Assembly: GCA_903918755.1 (NCBI GenBank)
Contig: CAIXFN010000052.1
Span: forward strand, 1-64,000
Direction: 5' to 3'
From: an uncultured Pedosphaera sp.
Lineage (GTDB): Bacteria > Verrucomicrobiota > Verrucomicrobiia > Limisphaerales > Pedosphaeraceae
Length of the DNA: 64,000 bases
A program made the position numbers and the translations under genes. The notes beneath the pieces were generated by a model. The model saw only the letters and a list, made by a program, of their open reading frames with translations. It made no database searches and was not told where the DNA came from. Every line of letters begins with the position of its first letter. Position 1 is the first letter of the stretch. Of the stretch, positions 25,580 to 34,219 are shown piece by piece.

Positions 25580-27742
25580 TTAGCGCCCGCGGGCGGCGCG
25601 GTAGAGGCGCAGTTGGTCGTACTCGAAAGCGTCCCCCAGCAATTCCCGGGCGCCGGTGAGGTTGGCCGGGCCGCAGCGTTCCAACGCATCGCCGATCCGC
25701 CGCTGTTGCTCGGGTGTCAGGAGTTGATTGAGATCCAATTTCTCCCCGGCCTCCAGCGCGGCGACCAGGTGTCCGTAAATGGTGCCGGTGGTCAGGCCGC
25801 GGTTGGCGGCCACCTGCGCCACGGACCGGCCCTGCCGGACGCTTTGCACACTGAGGGCAATGGTATCGCTGATGCGCGGCTTGGCTGGCGGCGGGGCGGT
25901 GAAGGAATCATCGGCAAACATCTGGCGCGGATTGACGGTGAGATGGGCCGCGATTTCCGCCAGGAAAATGTCGCCAAACTCGCGCAGCTTTTTCTCGCCC
26001 ACGCCCGAGATGCGCGCAAAATCGCGGGCCACGGCGGGGTATTCGCGGGCCATTTGCCGCAACGCCACATCGGAAAAGACAATATACGCCGGCAGGTCGC
26101 GTTCGTCGGCGAGGCGTTTGCGCAGGAGCCGCAATTTTTCGAACAACAGCTCGTCGCAGGCAATTTCGCCGGCCCGGGGCGCGCGCGCCTCGCCCGGAGC
26201 CACCGGACGGGTGAGGGTCACTTTTTGCCGCTGGGTCAGCACCGCCCGGCCTTCCGGAGTCAGTTCGAGCGTGCTGAACTTTTCGGTGGATTGGCGCAAA
26301 AACCCCAGGCGGATCAATTCGCGGCCAATCGCCCCCCACTCGGCGCGATGGTGCTCCCGGCCAATCCCGTAAGTGGAAAGCTGGGTATGGCCCCAGCGGC
26401 GGATCTTGTCGGTGTCCGCGCCCGTCAACACCTCCACGACATGGTTCAAGCCCACGCCAAACTGGCTGCGTTCGCGGATGCGGTAAACACACGAAAGGAA
26501 TTTTTGGGCCGCCAGCGTGCCGTCATACGTGGCCCGCGGTGAGAGGCAGTTGTCGCACGCCCCGCAATTGTCGGTGGTGAAATCCTCGCCGAAATACCCC
26601 AGCAACTCGGCGCGGCGGCAGGTGCCGGACTCGGCATAGTGCACCATCTGGCGCAATTGCTCCCGGGCGATCTGCTGCTCCTGGGGATCGGGCTTTTCCT
26701 CGATGAACTGCGTTTGTTTCGCCACATCGCCCGGGCTGAACAGCAGCAGGCATTCCGCCGGCAGACCGTCCCGCCCCGCGCGCCCGGTCTCCTGATAATA
26801 GCCCTCCACATTTTTGGGCAGATCGTAATGGATGACGAAGCGGACGTTCGGTTTGTTGATCCCCATGCCGAAGGCGATGGTGGCGCAGACCACGCGGATT
26901 TCATCGCGCAGGAATAATTCCTGGTTGCGGCCGCGCTCGTCCCCACTCAACCCGGCGTGGTAGGCACGGGCCTTCACCCCGTCCGCATTCAGGCGTTGGG
27001 CGACCGTTTCGGCGGATTTCCGACTGTGGCAATAAATGATTCCCGATTCGCGCGGTCGCCGACGGATGAATTCCAGCGCCTGGTCGTAGGGACCCGATTT
27101 GGCGAGGACGCGGTAGGTCAGGTTCGGGCGGTTAAAGCTCGCCACAAAACAGGAGGGCTCCCGCAGTTGCAGGTGCTGGACGATGTCCGCCCGCACGCGA
27201 TCGGTGGCGGTGGCGGTCAGGGCAATGACCGGGACGTCGGGGAAATGGGTGCGGAGTTCCGCCAGTTGCCGGTACTCGGGCCGGAAATCATGACCCCACT
27301 CGCTGATGCAGTGGGCCTCATCCACGGCCAGGAGGGTGACCTGCCAGCGCTGCAAGTCGCTGATCATGCCGGAAAGCATCAGGCGCTCGGGGGCCAGGTA
27401 GAGCAACCGGTATTCCCCCTGGTGCAAGCCGCGGAGACGGACCCGCGCCTCGCCGGGCGGGAGGGAGGAATTCAAAAACGTGGCGGCAATGCCTGCCGAC
27501 TGCAAAGCGTCCACCTGATCTTTCATCAGGGCGATCAAAGGGGAGACGACCACGGTGAGGCCGGGCCGGGCCAGGGCCGGCAATTGGAAGCACAGCGACT
27601 TGCCGCCCCCGGTGGGCAGTAAGGCAAAGACATCCCGGCCCGCCAGGGCATCGCGGATGATCTCCTCCTGCAAGGGCCGAAAGGAGCGGAACCCGAAGTA
27701 TTGCTTCAGGAGCGGCAACAAATCAGGTTCACCGGTCGGCAT
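25580..27742 (-). CDS. recQ: ATP-dependent DNA helicase RecQ
   Basis: A 720-residue RecQ helicase with the full bacterial layout. Helicase core: Walker A LLPTGGGKS (residues 41-49), VVVSPLIALMKDQVDAL, the DEAH box in AVDEAHCISEWGHDFRPEY, FNRPNLTYRVL and ATIAFGMGINKPNVRFVIHY. The zinc-binding part of the RQC region has Cys residues in GTCRRAELLGYFG and NCGACDNC. An HRDC domain (RKRLADERDLPAYIVFSD, ARISGVGEKKLREFG) is followed by an extra C-terminal helix-turn-helix-like region (GRSVAQVAANRGLTTGTIYG). It unwinds 3'-5' at replication and recombination intermediates. The length is somewhat above E. coli RecQ because of the extra C-terminal region. Confidence 0.95.
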   Translation of the reverse strand: MPTGEPDLLPLLKQYFGFRSFRPLQEEIIRDALAGRDVFALLPTGGGKSLCFQLPALARPGLTVVVSPLIALMKDQVDALQSAGIAATFLNSSLPPGEARVRLRGLHQGEYRLLYLAPERLMLSGMISDLQRWQVTLLAVDEAHCISEWGHDFRPEYRQLAELRTHFPDVPVIALTATATDRVRADIVQHLQLREPSCFVASFNRPNLTYRVLAKSGPYDQALEFIRRRPRESGIIYCHSRKSAETVAQRLNADGVKARAYHAGLSGDERGRNQELFLRDEIRVVCATIAFGMGINKPNVRFVIHYDLPKNVEGYYQETGRAGRDGLPAECLLLFSPGDVAKQTQFIEEKPDPQEQQIAREQLRQMVHYAESGTCRRAELLGYFGEDFTTDNCGACDNCLSPRATYDGTLAAQKFLSCVYRIRERSQFGVGLNHVVEVLTGADTDKIRRWGHTQLSTYGIGREHHRAEWGAIGRELIRLGFLRQSTEKFSTLELTPEGRAVLTQRQKVTLTRPVAPGEARAPRAGEIACDELLFEKLRLLRKRLADERDLPAYIVFSDVALRQMAREYPAVARDFARISGVGEKKLREFGDIFLAEIAAHLTVNPRQMFADDSFTAPPPAKPRISDTIALSVQSVRQGRSVAQVAANRGLTTGTIYGHLVAALEAGEKLDLNQLLTPEQQRRIGDALERCGPANLTGARELLGDAFEYDQLRLYRAARGR

Positions 27743-27816
27743 TCCACCAGCTTAATCGGCGGGACCGGGACATTCCAAACGAAAACCGGCGCGCGGGGTC
27801 CGGAGTGATGTCTGCC

Positions 27817-28689
27817 TCAGTCCCGTTCAAAGGGAACGCCCAGGGCCTTGGGCGCGCGGGACTGGCCCACGAAACCGGCGAGCACCAGGATGGTGACCAC
27901 GTACGGCAGAATTTGGATGAATTGCACGGGAATGGGCTCCCGCCCCCAAACCACCACCCCTTGCAGGCGATCCTGGAGGGCGTCGGTGAAACCGAACAGC
28001 AGACAGGCCAGCGCGGCCGGCAAGGGACGCCATTTGCCAAAGATCAGCGCCGCCAGCGCCATGTAACCGCGGCCGCCGGCCATGTCCCGGGAAAAAAAGG
28101 AGGACGAAAAGGTGGAAAGAGCCGCTCCGCCGAGACCGGCCAGCGCGCCGCTGGCCAGGACTGCCAGCCAGCGGACGCGCGTCACCGAAATGCCCGCGGC
28201 ATCCAAGGCGCCGGGGTGCTCGCCCGCAAACCCCAGCCAAAGTCCCGGCCGCGTGAAGCGCAACACGAACCACGCCAGCGCCACCCCGATCCAGGCCCCG
28301 TACATCGGCGCGGCCTGGAAATGTTCCGCCAGAGGAATGGCCGGCGTCCGGCCCGTTTGATCATAAAGCATTTTGCAAAATTCCGGAGTGAGCCCGAGCG
28401 CAAGCATGTTGATGCCCATGCCGGCGACGACCTGATTGGCCCGCCAGCGGAGGACAACGAGCCCATAAACCGCGGCGAGCAGCACTCCCGACCCCAGGCC
28501 GCAGAGCGCGCCCAACCACGGGGAATGGGTCGCCAGGGTGCCCACGGCCGCGCCCAGGGCGCCGAACAGCATCATGCCTTCAAGCGCGAGGTTGACCACC
28601 CCCGCCCGTTCGCTGGCCAGTCCGCCGAGCATGGCAAACACCAGCGGGGTGGAAACCCGGAAGGTTGAACCGATGAGTTGAATCAGCAT
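27817..28689 (-). CDS. BMP-type nucleoside ABC transporter, second permease
   Basis: A 290-residue inner-membrane permease of the BPD_transp_2 family (NupQ/YufQ-like). Characteristic segments are FAMLGGLASERAGVVNLALE near the N-terminus, VVLRWRANQVVAGMGINMLA, and FIQILPYVVTILVLAGFVGQ at the end. About eight hydrophobic helices are present. Its start overlaps the preceding permease gene by 7 bases, so the two are translationally coupled. With the ATPase, the other permease and the periplasmic binding protein it forms an ABC importer. The family transports purine nucleosides or related compounds. Confidence 0.9.
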   Translation of the reverse strand: MLIQLIGSTFRVSTPLVFAMLGGLASERAGVVNLALEGMMLFGALGAAVGTLATHSPWLGALCGLGSGVLLAAVYGLVVLRWRANQVVAGMGINMLALGLTPEFCKMLYDQTGRTPAIPLAEHFQAAPMYGAWIGVALAWFVLRFTRPGLWLGFAGEHPGALDAAGISVTRVRWLAVLASGALAGLGGAALSTFSSSFFSRDMAGGRGYMALAALIFGKWRPLPAALACLLFGFTDALQDRLQGVVVWGREPIPVQFIQILPYVVTILVLAGFVGQSRAPKALGVPFERD

Positions 28690-29711
28690 GAGGACCTCCG
28701 CCGGTGCAGCCAGCTCCAGAGTCCGTCCGCCGAAACGGAAAGGATGATCAACGCCTGGAACACGAGGGACAATTCGCGCGTGACGTGCTCCGTTTCCATA
28801 TCCAGCGAGGTGGCCCCCTTGTGCAGGGCGCCAAACAGCAGCGCGGCGGCCAGAATGCCCCCGGGCCGGTTGCGCCCGAGCAAAGCCACCGCGATGCCGA
28901 GGAAACCGTATTCGGGGGAGAAACCAACGCGAAAACGGCCCACGTTGCCGAGCACCTCCGCGACGCCCACCAATCCCGCCAAACCACCGGCCAGGGCAAA
29001 AGCAAGCAACTGGACCCGGCCGGTCGCAATCCCCGCCGCGCGGGCGGCCGCTTCGTTCTGGCCCACTGCCCGGATCTCAAATCCCAACGAAGTTCGCCAT
29101 AACAGCACCCCGACCCCGGCCGCGGTCACGAGCGCCAGCGGCGTGGCCCAACCGACCGGGGCACCGCCGAGCCAACTGAAGGGGGCGAGCAGGTATCCAT
29201 CGCCCACGGCCCGGGTTTCCGGGTTTTGCGATTCCGGGTTTTTCAGCAGGTACAGCGTCACGTAGTTGGCCAGCCCCGCGGCGATAAAATTGAGCATGAT
29301 GGTGTTGATCACCTCGTGGCTGCCCCGGCGCGCGCGCAGCCAGCCGGGAATCGCCCCCCAGAGCGTACCGGCGAGGACGGCCGCCACGCCGGCGAGCAAC
29401 GGGGCCCACGGCGACGCCACGCGGAACAAAATCGCGCCGGTCGCGGCGGCGGCCAGCGCGCCCATCGTGAGCTGCCCTTCTGCGCCGATATTAAAGAGCC
29501 CGGCATGAAAGGCCACCGCGACTGACAAACCGGTAAACACCAGGGGCGTGGCGTAAAACAAAGTCATCCCGAAATCGTAGCCGGTGCCGAAAGCACCGCT
29601 GGCGAGAATTTTCAACACCGTCCAGGGATTCTCCCCGGCCAGCGCAGTGACGCCCAGACCCAGGGCCAGACCCAGCAGCACCGAGAGGAGCGGTTGCAGG
29701 AGGCGTTTCAT
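28683..29711 (-). CDS. BMP-type nucleoside ABC transporter, first permease
   Basis: A 342-residue permease (NupP/YufP-like) with about nine hydrophobic segments. Family landmarks include ATPLVFTGLSVAVAFHAGLF, FNIGAEGQLTMGALAAAATG, RARRGSHEVINTIMLNFIAA and FSPEYGFLGIAVALLGRNRP. The final segment is the membrane-proximal LQALIILSVSADGLWSWLHR. Its start overlaps the ATPase gene by 4 bases (ATGA), and its stop overlaps the second permease gene by 7 bases. It is therefore the third gene of the four-gene importer operon. Confidence 0.9.
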   Translation of the reverse strand: MKRLLQPLLSVLLGLALGLGVTALAGENPWTVLKILASGAFGTGYDFGMTLFYATPLVFTGLSVAVAFHAGLFNIGAEGQLTMGALAAAATGAILFRVASPWAPLLAGVAAVLAGTLWGAIPGWLRARRGSHEVINTIMLNFIAAGLANYVTLYLLKNPESQNPETRAVGDGYLLAPFSWLGGAPVGWATPLALVTAAGVGVLLWRTSLGFEIRAVGQNEAAARAAGIATGRVQLLAFALAGGLAGLVGVAEVLGNVGRFRVGFSPEYGFLGIAVALLGRNRPGGILAAALLFGALHKGATSLDMETEHVTRELSLVFQALIILSVSADGLWSWLHRRRSSC

Positions 29712-31240
29712 GATCCCCCCATTTTCAACCCCAGTTCAGCTTCGGAAACCTCCCCGCGCGCAAATTCCGCCGTGATACGCCCCTCATAGAGCACGAGAAT
29801 GCGATCCGCCAGCGCGAGAATCTCCTCGATCTCGAAGGAAACGAGCAGGACTCCCGCCCCTTCGTCCCGCGCCCGGACCAGGCGGCGGTGGATGAATTCG
29901 ATGGCTCCCACATCGACGCCCCGCGTGGGTTGGGCGGCAATGACCAGGCGGGGTCGCTCCTGAAACTCGCGGGCGAAGATCAGCTTTTGCTGGTTCCCCC
30001 CGGAAAGCCGGCCCACAGCCAGGCCCAGGTCCGCCGGGCGGACATCATATTCTTCCACGGCGGCCGCGGCGGCGGATGTCAGGGCGGACGGACGCAGAAA
30101 ACCACCGCGGCTGAAAGGGGATCGTCGTTGCCATCCCAGCAAAAAATTCTCCCGGAGCGGGCGCTCCAGCAGCAGACCTTCGCGGTGGCGATCTTCCGGC
30201 ACCAGCGCCACCCCCAGTTCGCGAATCCGGCCCGCCTCCCAATGGGTGACATCCTGGCCGAGACAGCGCACCGTGCCGCTGGTGCGGCACCGCGGATCCC
30301 GCGGGTGCAGCAGGGCTTGCAGCAACTCGGACTGCCCGTTGCCTTCGACTCCGGCGATCCCCACGATCTCCCCCGGTCGCACCTGGAGGCTGACTTGGGC
30401 AAGGCGGGTTCGACCGCCGACGGCGGGACCGGCCAGATGCAAATCGGCGGCTTCCAGAGCCACCCCAACCTGCGGTTTGGCCGGGGCCACGGCCAGGTTC
30501 AGCACCACGTCCCGGCCGACCATCAAGCGCGCGAGTTCCGTGGGATTGGTGTTCGCGGTGACCCGCTCCCCCGTGACGCGGCCGGCGCGAAAAACCGTCA
30601 CCTGATCCGTGATGGCCATCACCTCTTTTAGTTTATGCGTGATCAGCAGGATGGTTTTGCCTTCGTTGCGCAGGCGCCGGAGGTTGGCGAAAAGCTCGGC
30701 GGTTTCCCGCGGGGTCAGAACCGCGGTCGGTTCATCCAGAATCAGGATGTTGGCGTCCCGGTAGAGGAGCTTGAGAATTTCGATACGCTGCTGCACGCCC
30801 ACGGGGAGTCGTTCCACCGGGGAATCCCAATCGACCGGCAGGCCGTATTGTTGACGGAGAAGTTCCAGCCGGGTGCGGGCCTGCCGCCGGTTGATCATCC
30901 CCCCGCGCACCGGCTCGGCGCCGAGCAAAATGTTGTCGAGCGCGGAATAGGCGCCGGCCAGCATGAAATGCTGATGCACCATCCCCAGGCCCCGGGCCAT
31001 GGCGGCGGCGGGAGAGGCCCAGATACACGGCTGGCCATGGACGAAAATTTCCCCCGAGTCCGGCCGCAGCAAGCCGAGCAGCAGCTTCATGGCGGTGGAT
31101 TTGCCCGCGCCGTTTTCCCCCACGATGCCGTGTATGGTGCCGGCCGCCACCCGCAAATGCACGTCCGCATTCGCCAGTACGCCGCCGAACCGTTTGCTCA
31201 GCGCGCGCAATTCGACGGCGGCGGGAGGGGCGGCAGCCAT
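29708..31240 (-). CDS. BMP-type nucleoside ABC transporter ATP-binding protein
   Basis: A 510-residue protein with two fused nucleotide-binding domains, as in NupO/YufO and RbsA. The first has Walker A GENGAGKST (residues 41-49) and Walker B ILILDEPTAVLTP. The second has the degenerate GVEGNGQSELLQALL and the signature LSGGNQQKLIFAREF, with AAQPTRGVDVGAIEFIHRRL. The degenerate second Walker A is normal in this family. The gene shares one base with the stop of the binding-protein gene (TAATG) and overlaps the next permease gene by 4 bases, so the operon is tightly coupled. Confidence 0.93.
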   Translation of the reverse strand: MAAAPPAAVELRALSKRFGGVLANADVHLRVAAGTIHGIVGENGAGKSTAMKLLLGLLRPDSGEIFVHGQPCIWASPAAAMARGLGMVHQHFMLAGAYSALDNILLGAEPVRGGMINRRQARTRLELLRQQYGLPVDWDSPVERLPVGVQQRIEILKLLYRDANILILDEPTAVLTPRETAELFANLRRLRNEGKTILLITHKLKEVMAITDQVTVFRAGRVTGERVTANTNPTELARLMVGRDVVLNLAVAPAKPQVGVALEAADLHLAGPAVGGRTRLAQVSLQVRPGEIVGIAGVEGNGQSELLQALLHPRDPRCRTSGTVRCLGQDVTHWEAGRIRELGVALVPEDRHREGLLLERPLRENFLLGWQRRSPFSRGGFLRPSALTSAAAAAVEEYDVRPADLGLAVGRLSGGNQQKLIFAREFQERPRLVIAAQPTRGVDVGAIEFIHRRLVRARDEGAGVLLVSFEIEEILALADRILVLYEGRITAEFARGEVSEAELGLKMGGS

Positions 31241-32256
31241 TAGGGCTTTTTATAGTAATCCGGCACCGTGATCCGGCCCGCGATGATGTCCGCTTTCAAG
31301 GCGTCCGCCTGCTTCCTCACCGATGCGGTCAGAATCGCGGCGTTGTGTTCATCCACCGAGTAATCGATGCCCTGGTTGGCCAGGCCAAAATGTTCGACGC
31401 CGCCGGCAAATTTGCCGCTTTGGGCGGCGGCGATCGTGGCATACACCGCGACATCCACCCGCTTCAACATGCTGGTGAGCACCCGCCCGGGCTTGATCCA
31501 ATCCTGGTTGGCATCCACGCCGATGACGAACTGGTGCTTCTCCTCGGCGGCGTCAAACACTCCCAAGCCCGACGCGCCGGCCGCCGCAAAAATAATATCC
31601 ACCCCGGCCGCATACTGGTTGACCGCGAGTTCTTTGCCCCGGGGCGGGTTGTTCCAGGCCGCGCTGGTAATGCCCACGTAATTGGCCGTCACCGTCACTT
31701 CCGGCTTAACGTGCCGCGCCCCCGCCTCATACGCCAAGGCAAACCGGTGGATCAACGGGATGTCCATGCCGCCAATGAAACCCAGTTTGCCGCTTTTGGT
31801 ACTGAGCGCGGCCATGGCCCCGATGACATATGCCCCTTCGTGCTCCTCGAACAGGAGCGAACGGACGTTCGGGGCGTCCACTTCCGAATCGACAATGGCA
31901 AAATGCTTTTTGGGAAAGAGCGCGGCGACTTTCTTGATCGCCTCTTTTTGCGCAAAGCCAATGCCGATGATCAGGTCGTAGTCCTTCATGGCAAACCCGC
32001 GCAGCATGGGCTCAAACGCGTTGTCATCGGGGGCCTCGACATATTTGAGGGCGATCCCCAATTTGGTTTTGGCCTCCGTGGCGCCGGCAAAAGCGGAAGA
32101 ATTGAACGACTTATCATCCTTGCCCCCGCGGTCCAGCACCAGGCCCACGCGGAAATCCGCGGCCGGCAAACGTCCGGTGGTCACCAGTCCCAGAAGCCCC
32201 CAAAGCACCATCCGCCGGAGTGGTTGCCCGGCCGCGCCGAAAAGCCATCGCATCAT
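31240..32256 (-). CDS. BMP-family substrate-binding protein (PBP1-like)
   Basis: This is the first gene of the importer operon. Starting at the ATG at 32256 gives 338 residues with an AGAAG ribosome-binding-like sequence about seven bases upstream; an in-frame ATG at 32292 exists. The signal sequence (MVLWGLLGLVTTGRLPAADF) has no lipobox Cys, so this member appears to be a free periplasmic protein and not the usual lipoprotein. Family features are RVGLVLDRGGKDDKSFNSSA near the N-terminus, YDLIIGIGFAQKEA, EEHEGAYVIGAMAALSTKSG, LGFIGGMDIPLIHRF and FVIGVDANQDWIKPG. It delivers the substrate, probably a nucleoside, to the two permeases. Confidence 0.9.
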   Translation of the reverse strand: MMRWLFGAAGQPLRRMVLWGLLGLVTTGRLPAADFRVGLVLDRGGKDDKSFNSSAFAGATEAKTKLGIALKYVEAPDDNAFEPMLRGFAMKDYDLIIGIGFAQKEAIKKVAALFPKKHFAIVDSEVDAPNVRSLLFEEHEGAYVIGAMAALSTKSGKLGFIGGMDIPLIHRFALAYEAGARHVKPEVTVTANYVGITSAAWNNPPRGKELAVNQYAAGVDIIFAAAGASGLGVFDAAEEKHQFVIGVDANQDWIKPGRVLTSMLKRVDVAVYATIAAAQSGKFAGGVEHFGLANQGIDYSVDEHNAAILTASVRKQADALKADIIAGRITVPDYYKKP

Positions 32257-32335
32257 GCCGATTCTTCTAGGCTCATTGCCGCGCCCGGTCAAGGTAGGAA
32301 CGGCGATTACGCCCGTCCATTGCTGGGAATCGGGC

Positions 32336-33052
32336 TTACAACTCGCGCAACCCGGCCGAATTGCGACGCAACCATTGTTCCGCGGCGTCGGTTTCGGGAA
32401 AGGCCGTCCGCAACAACTGCCAGTAACGCGCCGAATGGTTCATCTCCCGCCGGTGGATTAATTCATGCATGATGATATAATCGCGGACGAAATCCGGCAT
32501 CTGGACCAGCCGCCAATTCAAGGAAATCACCCCGCGCGCGGAACACGAGCCCCAGCGGGAGCGCTGATCGCGAAGGCTGACCCGGCGCACCGACAAGCCT
32601 TCGCGGGCGGCGAGTTCGGCCACGCGCGACGGCAGTTCCCGGGTCGCCATTTGGCGCAACCGTTCCTTGATGGCTGCCCGCAGATCGCGGTCTCCGGGAG
32701 CGATCGCCAGGGTCTGATCGCCGAACCGCGCCACGCCATCCAGCCCCACAAGCACCGGAACCCTTTCCCCGCGGTAGAAAACCCCGGACTCGGACACCGG
32801 AGGGACCACCCGGGCCAGGAATTTACGCCATTGCGCCGCCAACCAGGGCGACTGGCGGTCCACAAAATGCTGCGCTTCCCGGGCGGAACCACCCCGCGGG
32901 ATGGTCACACTGGCCACGCCGTCCGCCGTCACCCGCAAGATGTAGCGCCGCGCCTGGGGGCGCCGCCGGTAAATCACCGGAATCACCAGGTCCCCGATCG
33001 TGACCGATTCGGGAGGGGCGGTAATTCGGGGCTTGGCCAATTGTGCGGGCAC
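32336..33052 (-). CDS. YgjP-type (DUF45) zinc metallopeptidase-like protein
   Basis: A 238-residue cytoplasmic protein of the YgjP/DUF45 family. The N-terminal half is a beta-rich domain (RRYILRVTADGVASVTIPRG). The C-terminal catalytic part has SLRDQRSRWGSCSARGVISL, the family signature, followed by HELIH at 196-200 and the third ligand His206 in REMNHSARYWQLL. It is most likely a zinc-dependent peptidase; its physiological substrates are unclear, and in many genomes such genes lie near restriction systems. Here none is nearby. It sits upstream of, and in the same direction as, the importer operon, with an 80-base gap. Confidence 0.88.
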   Translation of the reverse strand: MPAQLAKPRITAPPESVTIGDLVIPVIYRRRPQARRYILRVTADGVASVTIPRGGSAREAQHFVDRQSPWLAAQWRKFLARVVPPVSESGVFYRGERVPVLVGLDGVARFGDQTLAIAPGDRDLRAAIKERLRQMATRELPSRVAELAAREGLSVRRVSLRDQRSRWGSCSARGVISLNWRLVQMPDFVRDYIIMHELIHRREMNHSARYWQLLRTAFPETDAAEQWLRRNSAGLREL

Positions 33053-33204
33053 GGCAAAGGGTGCCCCGCCACCTTGGGAAATTCAACCGCACAAGTTCAA
33101 TTCGCATTTTGGTCGGGATCGGTTAGGATCCAACCCGGTCGGGACAGCGGGCAAAAACACCTTGGGGTGGCGGGAATCTGCTCCCCGATCACGCGGGGAT
33201 CTTT

Positions 33205-34158
33205 ATGAGCAAATTAAGCGCGGGCATTTTCACAATCCTGGCAGTGGGCGCCGTGGGTTACGCAGTGCTGCAACAGCGTGCCGTGGAGCAATTGCGCAGT
33301 GAAAACCGCACCCTTCGCGAGCAAATGGAGGCCGGCGGGACGTCGGTGCCCGGTAATGTGCCAGCGAAGGGGGCGGCATCCGCCCCGGGCTCCCGGGAAT
33401 CCGCCGCCACCAGCACTGGCACCGCCGCCGCTGGCGCCGCCCCGACCGGAGCAGCGCCGGCCGGGAGCGGCTTGGCCACACCCGCCACCGACCCCATGCG
33501 CGAATTGCTCCGCCTCCGGAGCGAGGTCGGCCAACTACGCCGCTCGGTCCAAGAAAGCGCCGCCGCCGCGGCTGCCGCCCGCCGCGCCGGTGCCAATGCC
33601 GCCGCGGGAGCGGGAACCGGCGGTCCGGGAAGCGGCCCCCCGAGCCCCAACCCCGGGGAGGACAACCAGCCCTATACCGCCCACTTGAGCGCCAATGTGG
33701 TCAAGGGCAACACCTTGGTGGCGGGGGGATGGTCAACGGAACCCGGCAAACGCACCTTATTGCTGCTCACGCCCGATTTCGGGACGGACAATCTCACCAC
33801 CGGCCAGGTGTCCCTGCATTCGGTTTTTGTGAAAGCGCCCGAAGAGGTCCTCACCCGGCTGGGGCTCGGCAGTTTTCAAACCGAGGGGCGCGCGAGCACT
33901 TACACGAGTTCGTTGGGCAGTGCGGAACTGGCCGCCTTGATGTCCAGTTTTGCCGCCACCGATGGCGTGGACATCCTGACCGCGCCCCAGATTACCACCG
34001 CGGAGGGACGCGCGGCGGAAGTCACCATCGGCCCCACCGGGCAGGGACCCAGTGTCACCTATGTTCCCCGGCTGAGCGCGGACCAACAGGGCGTGGACAT
34101 CGCGATTAAAGCCCAATTGCCCGGCCGGCCACCCGGAACCAATGCGCCAGCCAACTGA
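33205..34158 (+). CDS. Membrane-anchored protein with secretin-like segment
   Basis: A 317-residue protein with an N-terminal membrane anchor (GIFTILAVGAVGYAVL) followed by a coiled coil, and then an Ala/Gly/Pro/Ser-rich low-complexity linker (about residues 45-150) containing another helical stretch (LLRLRSEVGQLRRSVQES). The C-terminal part (from about 155) contains VDILTAPQITTAEGRAAEVT. This resembles the strand-turn segment of bacterial secretins (pattern: ...ILSxPxxTTxxGxxAxI...), preceded by ELAALMSSFAATDG. The rest of a secretin barrel is absent. Stand-alone proteins of this shape, from memory, occur in Verrucomicrobia and Planctomycetes with unknown roles. Confidence 0.65.
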   Translation: MSKLSAGIFTILAVGAVGYAVLQQRAVEQLRSENRTLREQMEAGGTSVPGNVPAKGAASAPGSRESAATSTGTAAAGAAPTGAAPAGSGLATPATDPMRELLRLRSEVGQLRRSVQESAAAAAAARRAGANAAAGAGTGGPGSGPPSPNPGEDNQPYTAHLSANVVKGNTLVAGGWSTEPGKRTLLLLTPDFGTDNLTTGQVSLHSVFVKAPEEVLTRLGLGSFQTEGRASTYTSSLGSAELAALMSSFAATDGVDILTAPQITTAEGRAAEVTIGPTGQGPSVTYVPRLSADQQGVDIAIKAQLPGRPPGTNAPAN

Positions 34159-34173
34159 GCGGGCGGGTGTTCA

Positions 34174-34201
34174 TTGACAGGACAAACCCATTCGCTTTAA
34201 C
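34174..34201 (+). promoter_or_regulatory. Candidate sigma-70 promoter for the beta-propeller gene
   Basis: TTGACA (34174-34179) and TTTAAC (34196-34201) are separated by 16 bases and lie upstream of the start at 34220. The -35 matches the consensus fully and the -10 in four of six positions. No experimental support. Confidence 0.45.
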
Positions 34202-34219
34202 TTTTTCACCCTGATTATC

